A stretch of 64,000 nt of DNA from Catellatospora coxensis. GTDB taxonomy: Bacteria; Actinomycetota; Actinomycetes; Mycobacteriales; Micromonosporaceae. The DNA is taken from NCBI RefSeq assembly GCF_016862635.1, contig NZ_BONI01000038.1:1-64000 (forward strand). Direction: 5' to 3'. How positions within the stretch are numbered: position 1 is the first letter of the stretch; each line of letters begins with the position of its first letter. The notes under the pieces are model-generated. The model did not search any database. It worked only from the letters and a program-made list of their open reading frames with translations, and was not told where the DNA came from. The position numbers were made by a program, and so were the translations under genes. Shown here in pieces: positions 55,775 through 63,996 of this stretch.

Positions 55775-56077
55775 GACTCCTCCTGGCTTGCAAGAAAGCC
55801 GGAGCGTCGACCCGTGCCGAGGCCCCGGACTCGGGCCTCGCGGTCGTGAACGCGCGTGTCAGCAGCCCCGGGAGCGGGGCATCATCACCTGGCACGACGA
55901 GAAGATCACGTGGCCAAGGTAGCAGCGGCCGGTCCCGCCCGCGACCAGGTTTTGCGCAACAAGTCGACCGATCGACATGTTCCACTGGCTGGTTTGTTGT
56001 TGAAGCGCTCTCCCGAAGGCAGCAGGATCGGACGGTAAGCCCCGTGAGAGCGCGGCCCCGCCGCTGAAGGAGTGTCG
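55775..56077. other. 303-bp divergent region upstream of metG and the glycosyltransferase gene
   Basis: On the metG side the minus-strand leader holds an 8-residue ORF beginning with two Met codons (55859-55885, MMPRSRGC) and two hairpins (55865-55880 and 55818-55840). On the other side GCGCTCTC and GAGAGCGC lie 33 nt apart before the glycosyltransferase, and GAAGGAGTGTCG is its ribosome-binding site. No gene other than the tiny ORF is seen. Confidence 0.5.
55818..55885 (-). promoter_or_regulatory. candidate attenuator in the metG leader
   Basis: Minus strand order is a short ORF beginning with two Met codons (MMPRSRGC), a hairpin within it (55865-55880, 6-bp arms) and a stronger one (55818-55840, CGAGGCCC with its complement, 7-nt loop), all within 110 nt of the metG start. 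Only two Met codons and no U tract weaken the idea of attenuation. Confidence 0.35.
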
Positions 56078-57397
56078 ATGTCCGGCGGAGTCCCGCGGCT
56101 CAGTGTGCTCATCCCGACGTTCGGCGACGCGCACACGCTGGCGCTGACCCTGTCCACGCTGTGCGCGCAGACCCTGGATCCGGACCTGTTCGAGGTCGTC
56201 GTGGTCAACGACGGCTCCGATCCGCTGCCGTACGCGGAGCTGGCCGCCGCGGCGTACCCCTTCCGGTTCCGGTTCGACAGCCTGCCGGCGAACCTGGGGC
56301 GGGCCGCGGCGCGCAACCAGGCGGTCCGCCTGGCCGCCGGTGAGCTGGTCTGCTTCCTCGACAGCGATGTGCTCGCCGAGCCGCACCTGCTGGCCCGGCA
56401 CCTGGCCTTCCACGACGGGCGCGACGGACCCTCCGTGCTGATCGGCAAGCGCTACGAGGGCGACTGGGCGGTGCTGGCCGCGGCGCAGGCAGGCGAGCCG
56501 GTCACCCTCGACCTGGTGCGCCCGGTGCATGAGGACTTCCGGTTCCGGGTCCCCGGCCGCGACAGCGAGCCGGACCAGTGGCTGTCGGGCGCGCCGTGGG
56601 TGTTCGCGCTGACCAACAACGTGTCCATGCCCCGGCGGACGGTCCTCGACGCGGGCCTGTTCGACGAGGCGTACGGGGCACGCTGGGGGTTCGAGGACAC
56701 CGACCTGGCGTACCGCATCCACCACGTGCTCGGCGACGCCGGGTTCGCCTACGACGGCCTGGCCGCGGGCTTCCACGTGCCCGCGGTGCGCGACCTGACC
56801 AACCTGGCGGGCGACTACCAGGAGAACCTGGAACTGTTCCGGCGCAAGCATCGCAGCCTCGCGGCGGAGCTGGTCGACATGCCCGCGCCGAGCGACGTCA
56901 CCCGCAAGATCCGGCACTACCGCCGGGCGCTGGCGTGCTGCGCCGAGCTGGGGCTCGGCCGGCTGCCCGAGGTGTCGTCGCTGCTGGGCGCGGAGCTGGC
57001 CGGGGCGGTGCTGTGCCAGGCGTTCGGCACCGACGAGGTGGCGCTCGGGCAGGGCTCGGCGACCTACGACCACGGGCGGCCGGAGTCCGAGACCAACCTG
57101 CACCTGCTCGGGGTGTGGTCGCCGTACCCGGACGGCACGTTCGGCACGGTGGTGAGCGTGGACGTGTGGCGGTTCATGGAGCAGCGGGAGCTGTCGCGTT
57201 TCCTGCGGCTGGCGTTGCGGCAGGCGCGCGAGGTGGTGCTGGTCTACACCAGCGGGCCGGCGGAGAAGGCGTTCACCGCGGACGTTCCCGCACTGACCAG
57301 CCCGGACTTCTTCGGATCGCTGCTGCGGCGGCGTTATCCGCAGGCGCGCACCGACCATTTCGGAGACGTGACGTTGTTCCGCGTCACAGCGTCTTGA
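56078..57397 (+). CDS. family 2 glycosyltransferase
   Basis: This 439-residue GT2 protein has an N-terminal GT-A domain with LSVLIPTFGDAHTLALTLST, VVVVNDGSDP, GRAAARNQAV and FLDSDVLAEPHLLARHLAFH (DxD-type), then WGFEDTDLAYR, which carries the catalytic-base EDxD motif. Residues 240-439 form a separate helical domain. Cytoplasmic glycan or cell-wall glycosylation is expected. The ATG at 56078 follows GAAGGAGTGTCG. It is divergent from metG. Confidence 0.9.
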   Translation: MSGGVPRLSVLIPTFGDAHTLALTLSTLCAQTLDPDLFEVVVVNDGSDPLPYAELAAAAYPFRFRFDSLPANLGRAAARNQAVRLAAGELVCFLDSDVLAEPHLLARHLAFHDGRDGPSVLIGKRYEGDWAVLAAAQAGEPVTLDLVRPVHEDFRFRVPGRDSEPDQWLSGAPWVFALTNNVSMPRRTVLDAGLFDEAYGARWGFEDTDLAYRIHHVLGDAGFAYDGLAAGFHVPAVRDLTNLAGDYQENLELFRRKHRSLAAELVDMPAPSDVTRKIRHYRRALACCAELGLGRLPEVSSLLGAELAGAVLCQAFGTDEVALGQGSATYDHGRPESETNLHLLGVWSPYPDGTFGTVVSVDVWRFMEQRELSRFLRLALRQAREVVLVYTSGPAEKAFTADVPALTSPDFFGSLLRRRYPQARTDHFGDVTLFRVTAS

Positions 57398-57398
57398 C

Positions 57399-57414
57399 TT
57401 CAAGCATGCTTGAA
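57399..57414. promoter_or_regulatory. 16-bp perfect palindrome upstream of the Ddn-like gene
   Basis: TTCAAGCATGCTTGAA lies 17 bp before the ATG at 57432, overlapped by TTGACT at 57394-57399, a possible -35 box. It is a good candidate operator for an unlinked dimeric regulator. Confidence 0.65.
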
Positions 57415-57431
57415 CTCGCAAGATCGTAGGC

Positions 57432-57800
57432 ATGACTGAGAGCAGCGAATACGGCTACCTGAGCACTACTGACCGCCACACCGGCCGGTGGCACACCGTC
57501 GAGAGCCGGTACGCGGCCCGGGGCGGGGTGATCTACCTGATGTCCGGCGACCGCGAGCGGGCCGACTGGGTGCGCAACATCCTCGCGAACCCGCAGGTCT
57601 TATGGCGGGTCGGCGGACCAGGTGAGCTGACCCCGGACGGCGCGGTGCCCGCCGAGGCCCGCCCCGTCACTGACGACCCCTACGCCGAGGCGGAGGCTCG
57701 CCGCCTGCTCGCCGTCCGCTACGAGGGCTGGCGGGACGGCGACGAGCTGTCCGAGTGGGCGAACACCGCCATGGTCGTGGCCGTACACCCGTCGTACTGA
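57432..57800 (+). CDS. Ddn-like (DUF385) deazaflavin-dependent nitroreductase/quinone reductase
   Basis: The 122-residue protein has the split-barrel fold of mycobacterial Ddn and F420H2-dependent quinone reductases: GRWHTVESRYAARGGVIYLM, DWVRNILANPQVLWRVGG and the C-terminal LSEWANTAMVVAV. Such enzymes reduce quinones and nitro compounds and need F420. It has its own palindromic operator candidate. A strong hairpin follows at 57808. Confidence 0.85.
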   Translation: MTESSEYGYLSTTDRHTGRWHTVESRYAARGGVIYLMSGDRERADWVRNILANPQVLWRVGGPGELTPDGAVPAEARPVTDDPYAEAEARRLLAVRYEGWRDGDELSEWANTAMVVAVHPSY

Positions 57801-57807
57801 CCGCGGA

Positions 57808-57849
57808 CCGTGCCGCCGCCGGACGGGCAAGCGCCCGGCGGCGGCACGG
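57808..57849. terminator. bidirectional terminator hairpin
   Basis: A perfect 15-bp inverted repeat (CCGTGCCGCCGCCGG at 57808-57822 and 57835-57849) with a 12-nt loop lies between the convergent Ddn-like and secreted-protein genes. Confidence 0.85.
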
Positions 57850-57850
57850 C

Positions 57851-58741
57851 TCAGGGTGCGCAGATCGCGTAGACGGTCGTCGTCCAGTTTCCCGCGTAGC
57901 CGGTCTGGTCCTCGTGGGCGGCCACGTCGACCCCGGCGAGCGCGCCGGCTCCGAACAGGCCGATCCGGTTGAGATGCAGTTGGCCGACGACAGGGCTGCC
58001 GCCGCCGGGTCCGCTGCCTGCCTTCGCTCCCGTGCCGTGCACTTTCGTGCCGGCCGGGCATGCCACGCTGAGGCCCTTGTTGATCGACGAGGAGACGCTC
58101 TCGGCCCAGACGACCTGCTGCCCGATCGGATCGGCGCAGATCGCGTACGACCAGGCCCCGTAGGTGGCGTTGACGTTCTCGTCGGGGGCGACTCCCGTCG
58201 AGACGGTGATGTGGTCGGCGCCGCCGGGGATGATGTAGATCAGTTTGAACCGGTATCCGCCGACGACGGCGCCTCCGGTGCCGACCACCTTCTTGTTGCC
58301 GGTGCAGAACGCCAGCGAGTGCACGTAGGAGTTGCCGGGCACCACCGCGGCGTAGTTGGACCTGACCTCCCAGCCGGCGATCGGGTTGCCGCAGATCGCC
58401 CAGGTGTAGAGCGTCCAGTCCGCGGCGTAACTGCCGTCTTCCATCGCGGCCGCGTAGTAGGAGTGGGTGGGCAGGCCGGGCGCGGCCGGGATCATCGCGG
58501 TCAGGCGGACCTCGTTGCCGCCGCCGACGATGTCGGCCCCGCCACCGAGGACGAACTTGCCGGCGGGGCAGATGGCGTTGGCGGTCTTGGTCGACTCCGA
58601 GCCGGTCAGGGCACTCCAGCCGATCGTCACGATGATGCCGGACACGGCCTGGGCGGGTGCGGCGGCCGTCAGCGAGACGGCGGTGCCGAGCGTGACGGCG
58701 GCGAGAGCGGTGAGGAGCTTCGAACCACGAAACGAGCGCAT
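57851..58741 (-). CDS. secreted protein with repeated Gly-rich domains, unknown function
   Basis: This 296-residue protein has a signal peptide (about 1-31, after AQA) followed by repeated blocks: CPAGKFVLGGGADIVGGGNE and CTGNKKVVGTGGAVVGGYRF, then CPAGTKVHGTGAKAGSGPGG. Each block has a Cys, a GxGG turn and a conserved Trp/Tyr-rich strand (YTWAICGNP, YAICADP, VYAICAP), suggesting three tandem domains. No catalytic motif is recognised. It is likely an extracellular binding protein. The ATG at 58741 is preceded by GAGGTGCCAC. Confidence 0.78.
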   Translation of the reverse strand: MRSFRGSKLLTALAAVTLGTAVSLTAAAPAQAVSGIIVTIGWSALTGSESTKTANAICPAGKFVLGGGADIVGGGNEVRLTAMIPAAPGLPTHSYYAAAMEDGSYAADWTLYTWAICGNPIAGWEVRSNYAAVVPGNSYVHSLAFCTGNKKVVGTGGAVVGGYRFKLIYIIPGGADHITVSTGVAPDENVNATYGAWSYAICADPIGQQVVWAESVSSSINKGLSVACPAGTKVHGTGAKAGSGPGGGSPVVGQLHLNRIGLFGAGALAGVDVAAHEDQTGYAGNWTTTVYAICAP

Positions 58742-58913
58742 GTGGCACCTCGCGGAATCAGCGGCCCCGGCGGGGGCGGGGCCTGCGCGGTTCACAGTAG
58801 GAACCGGCCTGGACACCCGCATCCGTGCAGCGCCAACCCGACACAGCCGCGCCACGCACGGCAGCGGGGCAGCTTCGCGCAGGCGAAGCTGCCCCGGATC
58901 CCTGCCGCGCCGG

Positions 58914-59474
58914 TCAGCTCCAGCGATGCGAGCTGGTGCGGTTGTCCATCGCGCCGCCGATGTACGACCGCGTCGACTCGTAGCCGACCGACGCGCCGCC
59001 GAAGCCGGTGTTCTCGAAGTGCTTGTCCCAGCAGTTGGCGTAGGTCTTGAACGACGTGATCACGTTGTCCCAGCCGGCGGGCATGCTTGAGGCGAAGTAG
59101 TCGACGTTGCCCGTCGGCGTGCTGCAGTTGCCGGAGGTGCCGGTCCAGATCAGGTCCGAGCCGGTGTGGTTGCTGCCGGAGTACTCGATGCTGATCACCG
59201 TGTTGACGACGTTGACGCCGAACTTGGCGTTCAGGGCGTCGACCTTCGCCGACACGCTGCTGCCCTTGGGCAGGTCGTACAGCACGCCGCCGCTGGCGAA
59301 CTGCAGCGCCTTGTCGAAGGTGTCGAAGCAGATCGCCTGCGGCTCGGCCACGTTGGCGCGGGCGACGCAGTGCTTGTCGACCGGCTCCGCCGCGGCGGCG
59401 GGTGCGGTCGGGACGGCGAGGCCGACGATCACGAACGCCGCGATCACCATGGCGGCCCGGTGGAGCTTTCGCAT
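58914..59474 (-). CDS. secreted beta/gamma-crystallin-like protein (peptidase inhibitor I36-like)
   Basis: The 186-residue exported protein has a signal peptide (about 1-29, after AAA) and a C-terminal beta/gamma-crystallin-like part: SSMPAGWDNVITSFKTYANC, then MDNRTSSHRWS, as in I36 metallopeptidase inhibitors (SMPI). It may protect the cell from its own extracellular proteases. The N-terminal half contains CFDTFDKALQFASGG. AGGAGGAATC before the ATG is a good ribosome-binding site. It sits between two other secreted proteins. Confidence 0.7.
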   Translation of the reverse strand: MRKLHRAAMVIAAFVIVGLAVPTAPAAAAEPVDKHCVARANVAEPQAICFDTFDKALQFASGGVLYDLPKGSSVSAKVDALNAKFGVNVVNTVISIEYSGSNHTGSDLIWTGTSGNCSTPTGNVDYFASSMPAGWDNVITSFKTYANCWDKHFENTGFGGASVGYESTRSYIGGAMDNRTSSHRWS

Positions 59475-59571
59475 GATTCCTCCTGTGTCGTGGAGCGGTG
59501 ACAACAGGTTCGGACCCGGGCATCACGGTGGCCTCAGCGTCGCATCAGCGCGGGCAAGCCCCGGGCGTTAA

Positions 59572-59615
59572 GAAGGGCACCTTCTTATAGGCGGAGCGAT
59601 AAGAAGGTGCCCTTC
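59572..59615. terminator. dispersed AAGGGCACCTTC element, inverted pair (site D)
   Basis: GAAGGGCACCTTCTTAT (59572-59588) is repeated as its exact reverse complement at 59599-59615 with a 10-nt loop. It follows the glucanase gene (minus) and precedes the I36-like gene, and has the best terminator shape among the four copies of this element. Confidence 0.85.
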
Positions 59616-59630
59616 CTTTGTTCTCAGCGG

Positions 59631-62600
59631 TCAGGGGGCGTAGACCTCGAACTCGAAGAGGGAGTAGCCCCAGGCGGTGGCGCGGGTGGTGGCGTTGACG
59701 CGGACGTAGCGGCCGGATCCGGTCAGGCCGGTGAGGTCGTCGACGCCGCCGTCACCGCCGGTGACGGACCGGATGGTGGTCCAGGTGTTGCCGTCGGGCG
59801 AGGTCTGGATCTGGTACGCCGACCCGTAGGCCGCCTCCCAGACCAGGCGCACCCGGCTGATGGAGTACGTCTGACCCAGGTCGACGCGGATCGTCTGCGG
59901 GTCGCTGAACGCGCTGGACCAGCGGGTGGTGGTGGCGTTGCCGTCCACCGCCGCCGAGCCCGGGTAGGCCGCCGTCTCGGTGCTGGACACCAGGACCGGC
60001 TTGTTCAGGGCCACGTTGACCGAGGGCTGGCTCGTGGTGCCGGTGTACGGCAGCACGACCCGCGACTGGTTGCCGATGCCCAGCGTGGTCGCCCCGTTGC
60101 CGATGGCGCTCCACACCTCCACGCGGACCGAGCCGTTGGCCAGCGCGGCGAACGAGCCGGTGCTGGTCTTCACGTTCGACGCGTGGGTGTAGTGCTCGTA
60201 GCCGGCGACCGGGTCGGTGGGGAAGTAGTTGTACGTCTCCAGCCGGTCCCAGCTGCCGTTGCCGGTGAAGTCGTACGACACCCGGACCTGGGTGGCGTTG
60301 CCGACTCCGGAGCCCGCGTCGACGTACATGTCGAAGTTGGTGGCGCCGCCGTTGTGCGTGGCGTTGAGGCCGGTGGCGGTGAACACCTGCGGGTTGGTGG
60401 GCACGCCGTCCCAGTTGCCGTTGGCCGCGGCCACGGTGACCGAGCCGGCCGCGCCCGCGGTGCCGGGCAGGCCGCCGCCGGAGACCAGGTAGCGGGTGGC
60501 GGCGAAGTTGCCGGGCGGGTTCGGCGAGGTGGACGGCGACGGCGAGGCCGGCGGGGACGGCGACGCCGGGGGCGAGGACGGCGGGTTCGACGGCGGGTTG
60601 GACGGCGTGGGGTTGCCGCCGCCGCAGGCGTTGCCGCCGGACCAGGTGAACGCGCCCGAGGTGACCGTCTTGCAGGCGGGCACGGCGAGCGTGGTGCCGT
60701 TGGAGAACGTCACCGTGATCGCCGCGTTGCTGATGTTCGACGCCACGTACGTGCGCACGCCGCTCTTGTTGAACACCTTGGCCAGCGGGTGGTTCGCGGT
60801 GATCGAGGTGTCGACGTTGCCCAGCGCCGCGAGGTTGCGGATCCAGTGGTACGTGTGCGCCTTGGACTCGCCCTCCTCGGAGGTGAACCCGCTGTTGGCG
60901 TTGAAGTTGTTCAGTGCCGTCTGCCCGTTGCCCAGGGCCAGGAACTCCCAGAGGATGTCCTGCCACACCGTCGGCGGGCCGCCGTTGTTGGTGACCAGCT
61001 CGTTGTAGTTGGTCGTCACGTAGGCCGGGTTGTCGCCGAGGTAGAAGTGGCCGCCGGTGATGGGCAGCATGTTGATGCCCTGGATCATCTCCGGCTCGCC
61101 GGAGAACCACGTCGCGTACGCGCCGCCGTCGCCCCAGACCATGCCGACCGTGTTGTGCCCGAAGGCGGACGGGAAGTTCTGGTTGCGCACGTCGAACCAG
61201 TACTCGGCGATCGCCGCGGACTGCGTGGTGTAGATGAAGATGCCGGCGTCGCGGACCGCGGCGTTGCCGGTCGCCTGACCCCACTGGATCAGGGCGTTGG
61301 CGAAGTTCATGCCCTCCGACGAGGACTCCTGGTTGTTGCCCGCGCCGAACGCGCCGTGCCCGGCCGCCCAGTCGTGACCGGCGTAGATGTCGAAGTCACG
61401 CAGGTACGGGAAGCGGGTGTCGGTGCGGTCGTAGTTGTTGGCGTCGCGGATCAGCAGGTCCACCATGCCGCCGTACTGGGCGCTGGTGGCCCAGGTCTTG
61501 TCGAACTTGGCCAGCGTCGCCGCGGCGGCCACGAAGTACCCGTAGTGGAAGTGGTGGTCGTTGAGCTCCTGGTCGGAGCCGTACGAGGCCGGGTAGCCGA
61601 GCAAAGTGCCCCAGGCGCTGTTGTAGTAGAAGACCCGGCTGGTCTTGCCCGCCGAGGCGGTGAACCAGTCGTTGAGCCGGGTGCGGATGGTGTTCAGCGC
61701 GGTGTCGCGGATCGAGGTCAGGTTGAGCTGGTCGGCGATCTCGGCGATGCGCGCCGCCCGGCCCAGGCCCTTGCCGGTCCAGTAGGTGTCGTCGCCGCGG
61801 AAGTCGGCCGGGTTGCCCGCGACCGCGTTGAGGTAGTTGGTGATCGTGGTCAGGTCCGCGCCGGAGCTGTCGGCGACCGCGGGGATCTCCGGCAGCACGC
61901 CGGTGTACTTCATCGAGGTCGTGAACGAGCCGATCCCGGTGAGGATCTTCATCTGGCCGCGGGCGCTGGTGTACGTGTTCGCCAGCGGCGACGAGCCGGT
62001 GAGGCTGTTCCACTGGTGCGGGTACAGCGCCGCGACGGTGGCCGTCTGCGAGCCCTGCCGCGCCGTGGTGGTGAACGTGTACGTGGTGTTCAGCGTGCCG
62101 GCGGCCTGGTTGTAGCTGTAGGACACCCGGGTGCCGGTGACGTGCGCGTGGGCGTACTGGCCGTAGGTGCTCGCCAGCGCGGCCCGGTCGGCGCCCGCGG
62201 GCAGCACGGCGACGGAGAAGAAGCCCTGCCCGCCCAGCGTCGAGCTGATCGACGTGCCGCTGACGGTCCAGGTCGAACCGGTCGGGGCGTACGCGACGTA
62301 GTCGCGCCCGTTGACGTTGAAACCGATCTGGCCGCCGCTGTTGGACCACACGGTCGGCGTCGCCGCCGTGGTCAGCTGCGCGTTGCCACCGGTGATCTGG
62401 AAGTACGCGAACGGCAGGCCGTGGCCGATGGTGGCCTTCATGGTCCGCGCGCCGTCACTCCAGTACGGCGTCACGGTCCAGTCGCTCCACCCGTCGACCT
62501 TGGCGTCGGGGGAGTTGAGGCCGGCCACGCCGACGAGCATGTCCTGCACGTACGGGTAGTGGAACTCGCCGGGCCCGGTCGCGCTGCCGCTGATCGCGGC

Positions 62601-63014
62601 CGTGGTGTTGTAGGAGAACCCGAGCCCGCCCGCGAGGGTGTCGTAGGAGATCGGGTGGGCGTGCAGCGGCTCGCTGTAGCTGCAGTCGAACTTCTTGAAC
62701 AGCAGCGAGGACCACCAGTCGTTGGTGGGCACGCCGCCGGCCGGGGCGTTGGCGGTGACGTACTGCCGCGGGTTGGTCGACAGCGACCCGCAGCCGGTCG
62801 GCAGCGAGCGGCCCGCGGGCAGGCTGTCGAGGTAGCTGCCGGCGCCGACGGTGCCCGCCTGGGCGGTCTGCGCGACGGCGATGCCGAACAGGGCGGCGGA
62901 CAGGACGGCGACCGCGCCGAGGACGAGGGCGCGGTGGCGCGCCCAGGAGTGGCGTCGGTGACCCGCGCGGCGGGCGACGCCGCCTGGGGTCACGGACCGG
63001 ATGGACGGTTCCAT
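59631..63014 (-). CDS. secreted GH81 endo-beta-1,3-glucanase with carbohydrate-binding-like modules
   Basis: This 1127-residue exported enzyme should cut beta-1,3-glucan. It has a signal peptide (about 28-53), a GH81 catalytic domain (about 60-780) with ELNDHHFHYGYFV at about 482-494 and ESSSEGMNFA near 563, which hold candidate catalytic acids, and a Ser/Pro linker (about 801-835). Two accessory modules follow: one at about 839-985 (YLVSGGGLPGTAGAAGSVTV; CBM56-like, tentative) and a discoidin/CBM32-like domain at about 990-1127 (NVALNKPVLVSSTETAAYPG). GGAGG precedes the ATG at 63014. A LacI-type operator lies in the promoter. Confidence 0.9.
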   Translation of the reverse strand: MEPSIRSVTPGGVARRAGHRRHSWARHRALVLGAVAVLSAALFGIAVAQTAQAGTVGAGSYLDSLPAGRSLPTGCGSLSTNPRQYVTANAPAGGVPTNDWWSSLLFKKFDCSYSEPLHAHPISYDTLAGGLGFSYNTTAAISGSATGPGEFHYPYVQDMLVGVAGLNSPDAKVDGWSDWTVTPYWSDGARTMKATIGHGLPFAYFQITGGNAQLTTAATPTVWSNSGGQIGFNVNGRDYVAYAPTGSTWTVSGTSISSTLGGQGFFSVAVLPAGADRAALASTYGQYAHAHVTGTRVSYSYNQAAGTLNTTYTFTTTARQGSQTATVAALYPHQWNSLTGSSPLANTYTSARGQMKILTGIGSFTTSMKYTGVLPEIPAVADSSGADLTTITNYLNAVAGNPADFRGDDTYWTGKGLGRAARIAEIADQLNLTSIRDTALNTIRTRLNDWFTASAGKTSRVFYYNSAWGTLLGYPASYGSDQELNDHHFHYGYFVAAAATLAKFDKTWATSAQYGGMVDLLIRDANNYDRTDTRFPYLRDFDIYAGHDWAAGHGAFGAGNNQESSSEGMNFANALIQWGQATGNAAVRDAGIFIYTTQSAAIAEYWFDVRNQNFPSAFGHNTVGMVWGDGGAYATWFSGEPEMIQGINMLPITGGHFYLGDNPAYVTTNYNELVTNNGGPPTVWQDILWEFLALGNGQTALNNFNANSGFTSEEGESKAHTYHWIRNLAALGNVDTSITANHPLAKVFNKSGVRTYVASNISNAAITVTFSNGTTLAVPACKTVTSGAFTWSGGNACGGGNPTPSNPPSNPPSSPPASPSPPASPSPSTSPNPPGNFAATRYLVSGGGLPGTAGAAGSVTVAAANGNWDGVPTNPQVFTATGLNATHNGGATNFDMYVDAGSGVGNATQVRVSYDFTGNGSWDRLETYNYFPTDPVAGYEHYTHASNVKTSTGSFAALANGSVRVEVWSAIGNGATTLGIGNQSRVVLPYTGTTSQPSVNVALNKPVLVSSTETAAYPGSAAVDGNATTTRWSSAFSDPQTIRVDLGQTYSISRVRLVWEAAYGSAYQIQTSPDGNTWTTIRSVTGGDGGVDDLTGLTGSGRYVRVNATTRATAWGYSLFEFEVYAP

Positions 63015-63083
63015 GTGCATGGCCTCCGGGGCTGGGGCTGGCATGGCGGGAGAAGCGGAGGAACGGTGTTGCGATGAGCACCG

Positions 63084-63097
63084 TGAGAGCGCTCTCT
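63084..63097. promoter_or_regulatory. LacI-type operator at the glucanase promoter
   Basis: TGAGAGCGCTCTCT, one base from a perfect palindrome, lies about 70 bp upstream of the glucanase ATG on the minus strand, just past its -10 hexamer, at the likely transcription start. The motif resembles sites of LacI-family sugar repressors. Confidence 0.7.
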
Positions 63098-63103
63098 GCG
63101 CGC

Positions 63104-63133
63104 AAACTATCGGGCAACCCCTCGATACGTCAA
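63104..63133 (-). promoter_or_regulatory. promoter of the glucanase gene
   Basis: On the minus strand TTGACG (63128-63133) and TAGTTT (63104-63109) are separated by 18 nt, a sigma70-like promoter. The LacI-type operator at 63084 follows immediately, which fits repression of transcription initiation. Confidence 0.65.
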
Positions 63134-63211
63134 TGTTTCCGGGCCATGGCATCGGAGTTAATCCCGCGACGTGGACAGAGCGTGACGGTCGCGGGACGGC
63201 ATAACGTGATA

Positions 63212-63243
63212 ACGGCCCTGTGAGAGCGCTCTCACAGGGCCGT
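63212..63243. promoter_or_regulatory. 32-bp perfect palindrome containing TGAGAGCGCTCTCA
   Basis: A perfect palindrome at 63212-63243 has the core TGAGAGCGCTCTCA (63221-63234). It lies 19 bp after the DLH-type gene end and about 200 bp upstream of the glucanase start. It may be a second LacI-type site and a terminator for the DLH-type gene. Confidence 0.7.
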
Positions 63244-63261
63244 CGTCGATGGCTCGACGGG

Positions 63262-63996
63262 TCAGCGGCGGTGCCGCGTGGTGAAGGAGATGATGCGGTT
63301 CCAGGCGTCGGTGCACGCGCCGGCCCACTGCTCGAAGGAGCGGTCGAAGAACGAGTGCGGCGCGCCCTCGTACACGTGCATCTCCGGGCCGACGCCGGCC
63401 TCCTCCAGCTGCGCGGCGAGCTTCTCGAACTCGCTCACCGGCGTCGAGTCCGCGCCCGCGACCAGCATCAGGATCGGCTTGTCCACCTCGTCGACGACGT
63501 CGGCGACCCGCTCCGGCTTGCCGTAGAAGCCGATCACCCCGGCCAGGTCGAGGTCCGAGGCGGCCAGCCGCCACGAGTGGCTGCCGCCGAAGCAGAACCC
63601 GATGGTGTACACCGACGCGTCCGGCTCGGACTCGGACAGCACCGCCATCGCCGCCGCCGTGTCCGCGCGCACGTGCGCGGGCGTGACCTGCGGGATGTGC
63701 TCCATGAACGGGAAGCTCTCGTCGCGCTGGGACACCCCGGCGGTGCGGCCGAAGTAGTCGATCGCGATCGCCTCGTACCCGGCCTCGGCCAGGCGTTGGG
63801 TCAGCCCGACGTAGAACGGGTGCAGGCCGCGCACGTCCGGCAGCACGACGATCTTCATGCCGTTCGGGGTCTGCGGGATCGCCCGGTATGCCGCGAGGGT
63901 GTTGCCGTCCTCGGCGCGCAGTTCGAGCGGGCCGTGCCCGGCGACCGCGCCCGCGTTCGGGGCCTGCGGGGCCTGGCTGTCGTCACTGTGGCACAT
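63262..63996 (-). CDS. dienelactone hydrolase family protein
   Basis: This 244-residue alpha/beta hydrolase has the dienelactone hydrolase motif GFCFGGSHS with nucleophile Cys135 and probable Asp183 (AGADSTP) and His214 (GAPHSFFD). It begins MCHSDDSQAP, an N-terminus common in actinobacterial members. It may hydrolyse lactones or esters; no aromatic-degradation genes are in view. The gene is complete: its ATG at 63996 is 4 bp from the window end, so its upstream region cannot be seen. Confidence 0.9.
   Translation of the reverse strand: MCHSDDSQAPQAPNAGAVAGHGPLELRAEDGNTLAAYRAIPQTPNGMKIVVLPDVRGLHPFYVGLTQRLAEAGYEAIAIDYFGRTAGVSQRDESFPFMEHIPQVTPAHVRADTAAAMAVLSESEPDASVYTIGFCFGGSHSWRLAASDLDLAGVIGFYGKPERVADVVDEVDKPILMLVAGADSTPVSEFEKLAAQLEEAGVGPEMHVYEGAPHSFFDRSFEQWAGACTDAWNRIISFTTRHRR

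Noticed and set aside
55775-55900. T-box riboswitch in the metG leader
   Set aside because: No T-box bulge sequence (TGGNACC) or specifier-loop pattern was found on the minus strand.
56005-56053. GCGCTCTC and GAGAGCGC halves before the glycosyltransferase gene
   Set aside because: The arms are 33 nt apart and only 8 bp long, too weak for a LacI-type site such as those at 63084 and 63221.
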